Shown: piece by piece, positions 26,081-33,976 of the stretch
How positions within the stretch are numbered: the stretch's first letter is position 1
Layout: each line of letters begins with the position of its first letter
Source of the DNA: Paraburkholderia madseniana
GTDB lineage: Bacteria; Pseudomonadota; Gammaproteobacteria; Burkholderiales; Burkholderiaceae
DNA length: 64,000 nt
Direction: 5' to 3'
NCBI RefSeq assembly: GCF_009690905.1
Contig: NZ_VOSW01000004.1
Span: 62,001-126,000 of the forward strand
Notes under the pieces: generated by a model
Seen by the model: only the letters and a program-made list of their open reading frames with translations
Databases searched by the model: none
What the model was told of the DNA's origin: nothing
Position numbers and translations under genes: made by a program

Positions 26081-27322
26081 ATGACGAAAGGTGCGTTGTC
26101 CGGGATTCGCGTGCTCGATCTGAGCCGCATTCTCGCAGGCCCATGGGGCGCGCAGATGCTGGCGGATCTGGGGGCGGAAGTGATCAAGGTGGAACGCCCG
26201 GGCAAGGGTGACGATTCGCGCCAGTTTGGTCCGCCGTTCCTGAAAGATCGCGATGGCAACGACACGCGTGAATCGACCTTTTTCATCAGCGCGAACCGGG
26301 GCAAGAAGTCGATTACCTGCGACATCGCCACCCCGGACGGGCAGGCGTTGATCCGGTCGCTCGCGGCGAAATGCGACGTGCTGCTGGAAAACTACAAGGT
26401 GGGGGACCTGAAGCGCTACGGGCTCGATTATGCAAGTCTCAAGCTCGTCAATCCGCGCCTCGTTTACTGCTCGATCACAGGTTTCGGGCAGACGGGGCCG
26501 TACAGTCCGCGGCCGGGCTACGATTCGATCTTCCAGGCGATGGGTGGCCTGATGAGCATCACAGGCAACGGCGACGACATGCCGGGCGGTGGTCCCATGA
26601 AAACCGGTCCGAGCCTCGCGGATATTCTGTGCGGCCAGTACGCGGCGTCCGCGATCGTGGCGGCCCTCTATCATCGTGATGCAGGCGGCGAGCAAAGCGG
26701 CGAAGGGCAGTACATCGACCTCTCGCTGCTGGACTCGATGATCGCTGCCACCTCGCACTATGCGAGCCAGTACCTGGTGTCCGGCGAGGTGCCGGTGCGG
26801 CGCGGCACCGAGGGGAACGGAGGCATGCCGTCCCGGATGTTCCGGTGCGCGGATCGCGACATCATGATCGTGGCAGGGAACAACGAGCAGTACGCGCGGC
26901 TATGCAAGGTACTCGATCACCCGGAACTCGCCACGGACCCGCGCTTTAGCGAGATCGCGCTGCGGGTTAGGAACCGCCGGGCGCTCGGTGAAGCGTTCGA
27001 GCCGCTGATCGCGCAGTGGCGGAGTGACGAATTGCTGGTTGCACTAGATGCCGCAGGTGTGCCGGCGGGTCCGATCAACAATCTGGAGCAGGTGTTCGCG
27101 GATCCGCATGTCCAGGCACGGCAGATGTGCGTGGAGGTCGCGCATCCGCTGTCAAACGATGCAGTACGCATGGTCGCCAACCCGGTGAAGATGTCCGGCA
27201 CACCGATCGATGCGTACATGCCGCCGCCGACGCTCGGCCAGCATACCGAAGTCGTCCTGCGCGATCTGCTGGACATGTCGAGTGCGGAAATCGATGCACT
27301 GCGTGCACGCAAGGTCATTTGA
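26081..27322 (+). CDS. CaiB/BaiF family CoA-transferase (second copy)
   Basis: The 413-residue class III CoA transferase begins LSGIRVLDLSRILAGPWGAQ with LADLGAEVIKVERPGKGDDS, then ANRGKKSITCDIATPDGQ, YCSITGFGQTGPYSPRPGYD and the acceptor region YIDLSLLDSMIA. It is closer to the succinyl-CoA-dependent branch in overall layout and is not a recent copy of the gene at 21886. It would activate a carboxylic acid or recycle CoA. The start at 26081 matches the family N-terminus; the 122-bp leader after the crotonase has no gene. The 3' end is 13 bp from a convergent SDR. Confidence 0.9.
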   Translation: MTKGALSGIRVLDLSRILAGPWGAQMLADLGAEVIKVERPGKGDDSRQFGPPFLKDRDGNDTRESTFFISANRGKKSITCDIATPDGQALIRSLAAKCDVLLENYKVGDLKRYGLDYASLKLVNPRLVYCSITGFGQTGPYSPRPGYDSIFQAMGGLMSITGNGDDMPGGGPMKTGPSLADILCGQYAASAIVAALYHRDAGGEQSGEGQYIDLSLLDSMIAATSHYASQYLVSGEVPVRRGTEGNGGMPSRMFRCADRDIMIVAGNNEQYARLCKVLDHPELATDPRFSEIALRVRNRRALGEAFEPLIAQWRSDELLVALDAAGVPAGPINNLEQVFADPHVQARQMCVEVAHPLSNDAVRMVANPVKMSGTPIDAYMPPPTLGQHTEVVLRDLLDMSSAEIDALRARKVI

Positions 27323-27335
27323 TCCCGCGGCGTAA

Positions 27336-28094
27336 CTAAAGCATCGTCTGTCCGCCATCGACATTGAGGGTCTGTCCTGTCACGTAACCCGCGCTCTCGC
27401 TGCAAAGGAATGCAACGACTCGTCCAATATCCTTCTCCGGATCGCCGAAACGGCCCAGCGAGATTTCGGCCAGGTAACGCGCGCGCTCTACCGGATTCGC
27501 TTCCAGATAGGCATCGGCGGCAGGCGTGAGCGCCGCGGGACACACCACGTTGACCGTGATGCCGAAGGGCCCCCATTCGCGCGCGGCGACTCGCGACAAG
27601 GCCCGGATACCTTCCTTGGCGGCGGCGTACGGCGCGAATCCCTGGGTACCTTCAATACCGGTGCGCGAGGCGAAATTGACGATCCGGCCGGAACCTTGCT
27701 GCTTCATGTGGGGCAGGACGGCCTGCATGAAATACAGCGTGCCGTAGAGACCGGACTCGAGCGTTTCGCACCAGTTTTCATCGGTTACCGCTTCCAGCGG
27801 CACGCCCGGCGTGCTGCTTTGCGCGTTGTTCACAAGGATATCGATGCGCCCGAAATGCTCGATGGTGAGGGCCACCGCTTTATCTGCGTCAGCACGCCTG
27901 CGCGTGTCGCCAGGCACCACGAGCACCTGAGCGCCATGCTCCTTCAGCGTGGTTTCAGCCTTTCGCAGCTTTGCTTCGGTGCGTCCCGTCAGAACGAGGT
28001 TCGCGCCTTCGCTCGCCAGCGCAATTGCAATCCCCAGTCCTAGTCCTTGCCCGCCGCCCGTGACGATGGCAACCCGGTCCTTTAGTGCACTCAT
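27336..28094 (-). CDS. Short-chain dehydrogenase/reductase (FabG-like)
   Basis: The 252-residue SDR has VTGGGQGLGLGIAIALASEG, the Arg in LVLTGRTEAK suggesting NADP use, NNAQSSTPG, the catalytic Ser in VNFASRTG and the pair in PYAAAKEG; it ends YVTGQTLNVDGG. It is divergent from the IclR gene, with the two GAA palindrome-promoter modules between them. Oxidation or reduction of a hydroxyl/keto intermediate is likely, but the substrate is unknown. Confidence 0.87.
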   Translation of the reverse strand: MSALKDRVAIVTGGGQGLGLGIAIALASEGANLVLTGRTEAKLRKAETTLKEHGAQVLVVPGDTRRRADADKAVALTIEHFGRIDILVNNAQSSTPGVPLEAVTDENWCETLESGLYGTLYFMQAVLPHMKQQGSGRIVNFASRTGIEGTQGFAPYAAAKEGIRALSRVAAREWGPFGITVNVVCPAALTPAADAYLEANPVERARYLAEISLGRFGDPEKDIGRVVAFLCSESAGYVTGQTLNVDGGQTML

Positions 28095-28189
28095 GAATCT
28101 ACTCCTTCGCGATACGACTATTGAACGCTCGCACGATGCGGATCAAACCGGCTCATGACGCAGAACGGTATCGTGTCGAACACATTTAT

Positions 28190-28209
28190 GAACGTCGTTC
28201 AATTATAAT
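28190..28209. promoter_or_regulatory. Operator-promoter module 1 (IclR/SDR divergent region)
   Basis: TGAACGTCGTTCA, a perfect 13-bp palindrome (GAA-N5-TTC at 28190-28200), is followed after 3 bp by TATAAT (28204-28209). The overlapping ATTATAAT is itself palindromic, so it can act as a -10 in either direction. The downstream part, GTTCA-A-TTATAATG, is repeated nearly identically at 28301-28314. Confidence 0.6.
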
Positions 28210-28295
28210 GCAAGCATGCCTTTTTATGGTCTTGGCGTAATCCCGAATCCTCCAGGAATATGTATGCTAAACCGGCGACCGACGTGAGACTATGT

Positions 28296-28313
28296 GAATG
28301 GTTCATTTATAAT
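28296..28313 (+). promoter_or_regulatory. Operator-promoter module 2 in front of the IclR gene
   Basis: TGAATGGTTCA (GAA-N3-TTC, 28296-28304) is followed after 3 bp by TATAAT (28308-28313). A transcript would start near 28320, just ahead of ATG 28342. The palindrome would lie between -35 and -10, a position suited to autorepression. The spacer inside the palindrome is two bases shorter than in the other sites. Confidence 0.6.
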
Positions 28314-28341
28314 GGGTGCGATCAAATGGAAGGGGAGTGAT

Positions 28342-29139
28342 ATGTCGAAAGAAATCCTGGCTTCGGCTGACAAGGATGTAACCGGACCGCGTTCGCTGAC
28401 TCGTCTGCTCGGGCTGTTCGATGTGTTGGCAAAAGCGTCGGACGGGATGTCGCTGGCAGAACTGAACGTCGCACTGGAGTCGCCCAAGAGTAGCTTGTTG
28501 AATCTGTTGCGGCCGCTTGTGGCAGAAGGGTTTCTGATGCACGACGGTGGCCGTTACCGGCTGGGACCGTCCATTTTCCGGCTGTCCGCGAATGTGATGG
28601 CCGTATGGAATTTCTCGAAGATGCTGCGTCCGTATCTGATCGAACTGTCGGAGCGGACTCACGAGACGGTCTATATCGGTGTCCTCGATCCGGAGCATAA
28701 GGTCATTACGTACGTCGACGTCATCGAAAGCGCACAGTCCATTCGATACTCGATGATTGTCGGCATGCGCCGGCCGCTATATTGCACTGCTGCCGGACGC
28801 GTTCTGCTGGCTTATGCGCCGGACGAATTTGTGACCGAGTATCTGCGCACCGTCAAACTCGAGCGTCATACGGAGCAAACCACAGTCAACAAGAAAGTCC
28901 TGCGCGAGGAACTGCAGCATATTGTGGAGACGGGTTTGTCGGTCAGCCGCGGCGAACTGCTGCCCGACTCGGCGGGTCTGTCATCGCCGATTTTCGGGCC
29001 GAATGGAGAGGTGATTGCGGCGATGGCGGTCGGTGCGCCGCTGGAGCGGTTCGATCGCCAACGCGAGCATCTCGAGGAACAGATGCTTGCGGTCGCACAA
29101 CGGGCCTCGGCCTTGGGTAAAGCGAGCGAGGAAGAGTAA
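28342..29139 (+). CDS. IclR-family transcriptional regulator
   Basis: The 265-residue protein has an N-terminal winged helix (RSLTRLLGLFDVLAKASDGM, SPKSSLLNLLRPLVAEGF) and a C-terminal effector domain with ETVYIGVLDPEHKVITYVD, RPLYCTAAGRVLLAY and SRGELLPDSAGLSSPIFG. ATG 28342 has the ribosome site AAGGGGAGTGAT; an upstream ATG at 28294 would lie inside the predicted promoter and operator. It probably senses an aromatic, alicyclic or CoA-linked intermediate and controls the surrounding operons through the repeated GAA-N5-TTC site, including its own promoter. That regulatory link is an inference. Confidence 0.9.
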   Translation: MSKEILASADKDVTGPRSLTRLLGLFDVLAKASDGMSLAELNVALESPKSSLLNLLRPLVAEGFLMHDGGRYRLGPSIFRLSANVMAVWNFSKMLRPYLIELSERTHETVYIGVLDPEHKVITYVDVIESAQSIRYSMIVGMRRPLYCTAAGRVLLAYAPDEFVTEYLRTVKLERHTEQTTVNKKVLREELQHIVETGLSVSRGELLPDSAGLSSPIFGPNGEVIAAMAVGAPLERFDRQREHLEEQMLAVAQRASALGKASEEE

Positions 29140-29172
29140 GCCCGGCGAGGCGCGTCACGGTTCTTCACGGCG

Positions 29173-29207
29173 CTCTCACGGGCCTCAAACAGCGGCGCCC
29201 GTGAGAG
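29173..29207. terminator. Hairpin between convergent IclR and MFS genes
   Basis: CTCTCACGGGC (29173-29183) and GCCCGTGAGAG (29197-29207) form a perfect 11-bp stem with a 13-nt loop. It lies in the 82-bp gap between two convergent genes and may terminate both, although no long U-run follows. Confidence 0.55.
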
Positions 29208-29221
29208 GGTGCCGCTCTGAC

Positions 29222-30700
29222 TCATTGCATGCGTGCCGGGCCGCTAAGGCCGGCGCCTTCGATAACACTGGGACGATGGTCCGGGCCGCGACGCTTCGGC
29301 AACGCGTATGCGATAACGAGCCCTAGCAGCGCACTGCCGGCAACATATCCAAACACCACCACATAGCTTTGCGCCGCCGGAAACGAGGCGCCGCCGTTGC
29401 TCACGGAGGCGCCCTGCAGTAGCGTGAAAACCGCTTGCGCGCCAACCGCGAAGAAGCACGAGAAAAACACGTAGAGCAGGCCGGTCGCTTCGCCTGTCTG
29501 TTGCGCGGGTGTCGCTTCGATAATCAGGTTGTAGACAGCGGTCTGCGCAAAGGCGAGCCCGAACGAACAGAGCATCGCGCCTGGAACGAACAGCACCACA
29601 CTGCGATGAAGCGGGATCAGACACGCCCAGGCAACCACCAGCATGCTCATGCCGATCAGCGCCGCCGGCCGCGCGGTATGGCGTGCGGCAACGCGACCGC
29701 TCCACGGACTGGCGAGCATCGCGGTGACGTTAAAGGTGAACATGAGCAGGCCTGCGCCGGTCGCTGTCAGTCCGAACCCGGCACGTGTCCACGCCGGCTG
29801 TTGCAAAAAGAGCGAGAACACCTGTCCGAGTTGCATGGCGCCGACCGCGATGCACATCATGCAGGCGTTCGCGAGGATCACCTGGCGTTTGGCCAGTAAG
29901 CGGATGTTGATAAGCGGATCCGCCACACTGCGCTGATGCCGCGCCCAGAACCACAGTATCACTGCGCCGCCGATCAGCAAGCCGGCGGTTCGCGGATCCC
30001 GCAGTCCCCATGTGTGGATTTGCTGCACCGCAAAGAGAATCGCACACAACGCCGGCGCGAAGGCGAGGCCACGCACGAAATCGATTTGCGTGCCGGGCCT
30101 GGGGCTCGATTTCGGCACGCACAAACGTACCGCCGCGATTGTCATCACGCACAGCACGACTTTCAGCCAGAACCCGCCTTGCCATGAGTAGCGATCTATC
30201 ACGATACCGGCGCAAATGTAGATCAATCCGGCCGAGACCATGCCGGCCGCGGTGACAAGTCCGACTGCCGAAGGTATATCGCGGGCCGGCAGATTTTCGC
30301 GGACGAGCCCCATGGAAAGCGGTGTGATGCCCGACGCGATCGACTGCATCACGCAGCCGGCGATCAGCACGGCGAGGTTTGGCGCGCACGCCGACACGAT
30401 GCCTCCCACGGTAGCGATCGCGAGTACCATGAGCAGGACACGCCGGTAGCCGAGCAGATCCCCCAGCCGTCCACAGATTGCCGCGAAGACCGCCGCGCCG
30501 AGCCAGTACGCGGTCACCGTCCAGCCAACCGTGGCTGATCCGGGGAAAACCCTGTAGAGCGTCACGAGCATCGTGTAAATCACGGTGATGCCGGCTGACG
30601 CCGAGACCGCCGATATCAGTAGCGCAAGCAGGAACCAGCGTCGAGGACCCTCGACGAGCGGTTGACGCGAAGACGATTGCGGCAGTGCATCAGCGTGCAT
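29222..30700 (-). CDS. MFS transporter, DHA2-like (14 TM)
   Basis: The 492-residue membrane protein is a major facilitator. The segment GCVMQSIASGITPLSMGLVR resembles motif C of drug/H+ antiporters, and CGRLGDLLGYRRVLLMVLA is motif A between TM2 and TM3. Hydrophobic segments count to about 14, typical of DHA2/EmrB-like exporters. In this island it may import the substrate or export toxic intermediates. The start at 30700 is preceded by AAAAAGGAGACATCC. It is divergent from the amidohydrolase gene. Confidence 0.87.
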   Translation of the reverse strand: MHADALPQSSSRQPLVEGPRRWFLLALLISAVSASAGITVIYTMLVTLYRVFPGSATVGWTVTAYWLGAAVFAAICGRLGDLLGYRRVLLMVLAIATVGGIVSACAPNLAVLIAGCVMQSIASGITPLSMGLVRENLPARDIPSAVGLVTAAGMVSAGLIYICAGIVIDRYSWQGGFWLKVVLCVMTIAAVRLCVPKSSPRPGTQIDFVRGLAFAPALCAILFAVQQIHTWGLRDPRTAGLLIGGAVILWFWARHQRSVADPLINIRLLAKRQVILANACMMCIAVGAMQLGQVFSLFLQQPAWTRAGFGLTATGAGLLMFTFNVTAMLASPWSGRVAARHTARPAALIGMSMLVVAWACLIPLHRSVVLFVPGAMLCSFGLAFAQTAVYNLIIEATPAQQTGEATGLLYVFFSCFFAVGAQAVFTLLQGASVSNGGASFPAAQSYVVVFGYVAGSALLGLVIAYALPKRRGPDHRPSVIEGAGLSGPARMQ

Positions 30701-30728
30701 TGGATGTCTCCTTTTTAGGTCGGCTTTT

Positions 30729-30766
30729 GTTCATTTTCTCATAGTTGAACGCCGTGCGCATAGTTA
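30729..30766. promoter_or_regulatory. Divergent control region with degenerate operator
   Basis: GTTCA (30729-30733) and TGAAC (30746-30750) form an inverted repeat. The second arm also begins GAA-N5-TGC (30747-30757), followed after 3 bp by TAGTTA (30761-30766). This mimics the spacing of the IclR-gene sites with one mismatch. It lies between the MFS (-) and amidohydrolase (+) genes. Confidence 0.35.
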
Positions 30767-30951
30767 CATAAAATATTTCGCGTATGTCCTACGCGTTGTG
30801 ATGGTCGCTTTCGCCGATATCAATCCGGTATCGGTCTTTCTGGTTTCGATATGGGGGTTTGAACGTCGACTGCGTGTGCCGATACTCTGGTATCAGCAGG
30901 CCAACAGGCGCGGCATTGATTGCTCGCTTCATATCGACAGGAGACTTTTTC

Positions 30952-32148
30952 ATGCAGACCTACCAAGGAAAGATCTACGACGCCGACACGCATTTCTACG
31001 AAGTGGAGGATGCGTTCAGCCGTTACCTGCCCGAGAAGTTCAAGAAAGAATGGGGCTTTACCAGCCGGGTTACCGCAGAAGGAAACCGCTGCATGTACGT
31101 CGGCGATCGCAAGGTGGAGATCAGCGAAGGCTACACGTCGGCAGAAGGGCTCGTGCCGCCGCCGGGGAAACTGCACGAATGGCTGCGAGCCATGAAGGAC
31201 GGCCAGAGCAACGTCGAAATGCGGGTGCCTCCGACTCCGGACATGTTCAACCGTGATGCGCGTCTGAAGAAAATGGATGAGTTCGGCGTCGAGGCGTGCA
31301 CGATGTATGTCGGCGAAATGGTGGCGTGCATTTCCTATCTGAACGAACCCGTTGCGGCAAACGCTGTACTGCACGCGTACAACCGCTGGATGCTCGACGA
31401 CTGGACCTTCAACTACAAGGACCGTATTTACAGCACGCCGATCGTGACGCTCGACGATCTCGACTCTGCCGTCGCCGAAGCAAAATGGCTGGTGGCGAAT
31501 GGCGTGCGTGTGATTCTGATGCCGATGGGTCCGTTCAATGGACGCGCGCCTGGCGACCCGTATTTCGATCCGTACTGGTCGATTCTGAACGAGGCGGGTG
31601 TGTGCGTGACTTTCCACGTTTCAGAAGCCATCTACATGAAGGACCACATGGCCGTATGGGGCGAACCGGTACAGCAGTCGCGCCAGCGCCAGACCGCCTT
31701 TGTGTGGATGCATGGTTACGGCGAGCGTCCCGTGATCGAAACGCTGTCGTCCTTCATCTTCTACAATTTCTTCGAGCGTTTTCCGAACGTCAAACTGTGC
31801 AGCGCGGAAAACGGCGCGGAGTGGGTACCGTCCATGCTGGTCAAGATGGACAAGTGCCGGGGTATGTCGAAGAATGGCTACTGGCCCTGTGGTCAGTTGA
31901 AGAGCCGGCCGAGCCAGATTTTCAAGGAAAATGTCTTCGTGGTAGCGTATCCGGAAGACGACCTGGCACAGATCGTCGAGCAGACCGGTTCGGCGGACTT
32001 CCTGTTGATGGGCTCCGACTATCCGCACGCAGAAGGCGTTCCTGAACCCATCGATTTCGCAAGCGAAGCGTGCGGGCCGTTGTCCGAGGAGGACACCCGG
32101 AAAATCATGTATGACAACGGGCGCCGCTTCCTGCCCGCCCGGGCCTAG
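30952..32148 (+). CDS. Amidohydrolase family protein (COG2159, metal-dependent TIM barrel)
   Basis: The 398-residue protein has the ACMSD/LigW-like amidohydrolase layout: an N-terminal DADTHFYEVEDAF metal motif, the central VCVTFHVSE strand, LCSAENGAEWVPSM and the C-terminal metal Asp in LLMGSDYPHAEG. Members hydrolyse or decarboxylate ring-cleavage products or split C-C bonds. It may act on a cyclic diketone or a beta-keto acid in this pathway. ATG 30952 follows ACAGGAGACTTTTTC. It leads a plus-strand group with a crotonase and an SDR. Confidence 0.85.
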   Translation: MQTYQGKIYDADTHFYEVEDAFSRYLPEKFKKEWGFTSRVTAEGNRCMYVGDRKVEISEGYTSAEGLVPPPGKLHEWLRAMKDGQSNVEMRVPPTPDMFNRDARLKKMDEFGVEACTMYVGEMVACISYLNEPVAANAVLHAYNRWMLDDWTFNYKDRIYSTPIVTLDDLDSAVAEAKWLVANGVRVILMPMGPFNGRAPGDPYFDPYWSILNEAGVCVTFHVSEAIYMKDHMAVWGEPVQQSRQRQTAFVWMHGYGERPVIETLSSFIFYNFFERFPNVKLCSAENGAEWVPSMLVKMDKCRGMSKNGYWPCGQLKSRPSQIFKENVFVVAYPEDDLAQIVEQTGSADFLLMGSDYPHAEGVPEPIDFASEACGPLSEEDTRKIMYDNGRRFLPARA

Positions 32149-32189
32149 CCGCTCGATATCGTGTCGCCACACGGGAGACATCGGGCTGC

Positions 32190-32208
32190 AAGCTTCACGA
32201 GCTTTTTT
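32190..32208 (+). terminator. Weak hairpin with U-run
   Basis: AAGCT-TCACG-AGCTT is followed by further T residues in the 140-bp gap between the amidohydrolase and crotonase genes. The stem is only 5 bp, so it would at most attenuate read-through. Confidence 0.3.
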
Positions 32209-32288
32209 GACTGATCAAATGACTACGCAAGCGCGAGTGAGGAGCTGCAACGCCCCCGCACATTTGCGTCACTGTGGACAGGCTAGCC

Positions 32289-33083
32289 ATGAATTTACTG
32301 GACTATCAGGCGTTGTTGCTGGAGCGTGACGGCGGCATCCTCACCGTTACCCTCAACCGGCCCGATACGTTGAACGCGTTCGACGAACAGATGGACGTCG
32401 AGTTTTCGCGGCTCTTCGTCGACGTTACGGAAGATCCCGAAACCCAGGTTGTCGTGCTCACGGGGGCCGGCCGTGCATTTAGCGCCGGCGGCGATATCGA
32501 GCACATGCAACAGGTGATCGACGATCCGTCGCAGTTTCTTGCCGGTATGCAGCGCGCAAAGAAAATCATCTTTTCGATGCTCGATTGTCCGAAACCCGTC
32601 ATTGCCAAGATCAACGGTCACGCGGTGGGACTCGGGGCGACCATCGCGCTTTTTTGCGATCTGAGTTACGCGGCAAACCATGCGAAGATCGGCGATCCAC
32701 ATGTGAAGGTGGGTTTCGTCGCGGGTGACGGCGGGGCGGTCATCTGGCCGCAACTCATCGGCTATGCGAAGGCCAAGGAATATCTGCTGACCGGCGATCT
32801 GCTGGGTGCAGAAGAGGCGGCCCGTCTCGGCCTGATCAACTACGCCGTTCCAGCCGACGAACTCGATGCGGTCGTAGCCACGATGGCGAAGCGTCTGGCA
32901 TCGGGTGCTTCGCTGGCCATCCAGTGGACCAAGACCTCGATCAACATTGGTTTGAAGCAACTGGCGCATTCGATACTCGATGCGTCTATCGCCTATGAGG
33001 CGCTGTCCAATCAGACCGAGGATCATCAGGAAGCGGTGAATGCGTTTCGCGAGAAGCGCGATCCGGTTTTCAAGGGCCGCTAG
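32289..33083 (+). CDS. Crotonase-family protein (enoyl-CoA hydratase-like, DPHVxxG subgroup)
   Basis: The 264-residue crotonase has GRAFSAGGDIEHM as oxyanion segment. The second half-site is HAVGLGATIALFCD with the subgroup signature KIGDPHVKVGFVAGDGG. Glu at the first classical position is Thr and the PE motif reads PH, so classical hydration is unlikely; hydrolysis, isomerisation or C-C cleavage are options. ATG 32289 fits the family N-terminus better than the start 5 codons upstream. It lies between an amidohydrolase and an SDR on the same strand. Confidence 0.83.
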   Translation: MNLLDYQALLLERDGGILTVTLNRPDTLNAFDEQMDVEFSRLFVDVTEDPETQVVVLTGAGRAFSAGGDIEHMQQVIDDPSQFLAGMQRAKKIIFSMLDCPKPVIAKINGHAVGLGATIALFCDLSYAANHAKIGDPHVKVGFVAGDGGAVIWPQLIGYAKAKEYLLTGDLLGAEEAARLGLINYAVPADELDAVVATMAKRLASGASLAIQWTKTSINIGLKQLAHSILDASIAYEALSNQTEDHQEAVNAFREKRDPVFKGR

Positions 33084-33139
33084 GCAGCCTGCGCCTGGTT
33101 GGGCCGGGGCCATTCCGTTACGAAACAGAGGTGTTTTAC

Positions 33140-33844
33140 ATGCAACGAGTCGTCGCGATTACAGGTGGATTCGGCACACTCGGACGGGCGGTTGGCGACG
33201 CGTTTGCCGCCGACGGATGGAAGGTCGCGTTGCTGGATCGGGCATCGGCGCCTGACGCGTCGGCCCAGGAGGGGCAGGAAGGGCAGGACACCCAATGGCG
33301 GCTGGGTGGCGTCGATCTGACCGATCTCGGCCGCGCACGGACGGCGATGTCGTCGGTCGTCGAGCGGTTCGGATCGCTGAATGCATTGATCAACGTGGCC
33401 GGTGGCTTTCGCTGGGAAACGCTGGCTGATAGTGATCTGGATGCTTGGGATCTGATGTACCAGATGAACGTTCGCACGGCGGCGACGGCATCGAGGGCGG
33501 CGCTTGATCTGATTGGCGCCGAACCGCAGGGCGGCCGCATCGTCAATATCAGTGCAGGGGCGGCGCTGCGCGCGGGCACGGGGATGGGTGCCTATGCGGC
33601 ATCAAAAGCGGGCGTGCTACGTCTTACCGAAGCGCTCGCCGACGAACTGAAGGATCGCGGCATTACAGTGAACGCGATTTTGCCAGGCACCATCGATACG
33701 TCGCAGAATCGTAAGGACATGCCTGATGCGGATTTTTCGCGCTGGGTGCAGCCTGCTGACATCGCGGCGGTTATTCTCTTCCTCGCGTCCCAGGCTGCCT
33801 CGGCCGTGACCGGTGCGGCCATTCCGGTCACTGGCCGTTCATAG
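33140..33844 (+). CDS. Short-chain dehydrogenase/reductase
   Basis: The 234-residue SDR has ITGGFGTLGRAVGDAFAADG, the acidic LLDRASAPD after the second strand, INVAGGFRWET, the catalytic Ser in VNISAGAALRAG and the pair in AYAASKAG. ATG 33140 has an AGAGG ribosome site 9 bp upstream. It is shorter than most SDRs because the C-terminus ends directly after VTGAAIPVTGRS. It is the last gene of the amidohydrolase group and is convergent with the Old Yellow Enzyme gene. Confidence 0.85.
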   Translation: MQRVVAITGGFGTLGRAVGDAFAADGWKVALLDRASAPDASAQEGQEGQDTQWRLGGVDLTDLGRARTAMSSVVERFGSLNALINVAGGFRWETLADSDLDAWDLMYQMNVRTAATASRAALDLIGAEPQGGRIVNISAGAALRAGTGMGAYAASKAGVLRLTEALADELKDRGITVNAILPGTIDTSQNRKDMPDADFSRWVQPADIAAVILFLASQAASAVTGAAIPVTGRS

Positions 33845-33904
33845 AGCCGTGCACGGGGCGCCGTCTTCCGTGGGGTGACGTGCTGGTGGACGCTGCTTTA
33901 CGAG

Positions 33905-33936
33905 GCGAGGGTCTGAAGCGGTCGGCGGGCCCTCGC
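33905..33936. terminator. Inverted repeat between convergent genes
   Basis: GCGAGGG (33905-33911) and CCCTCGC (33930-33936) can pair over an 18-nt loop in the 132-bp gap between the convergent SDR and Old Yellow Enzyme genes. No U-run follows. Confidence 0.3.
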
Positions 33937-33976
33937 GATCCCCTTGACGTCCAGGATCTCACGAGGGCCTCGCCAC

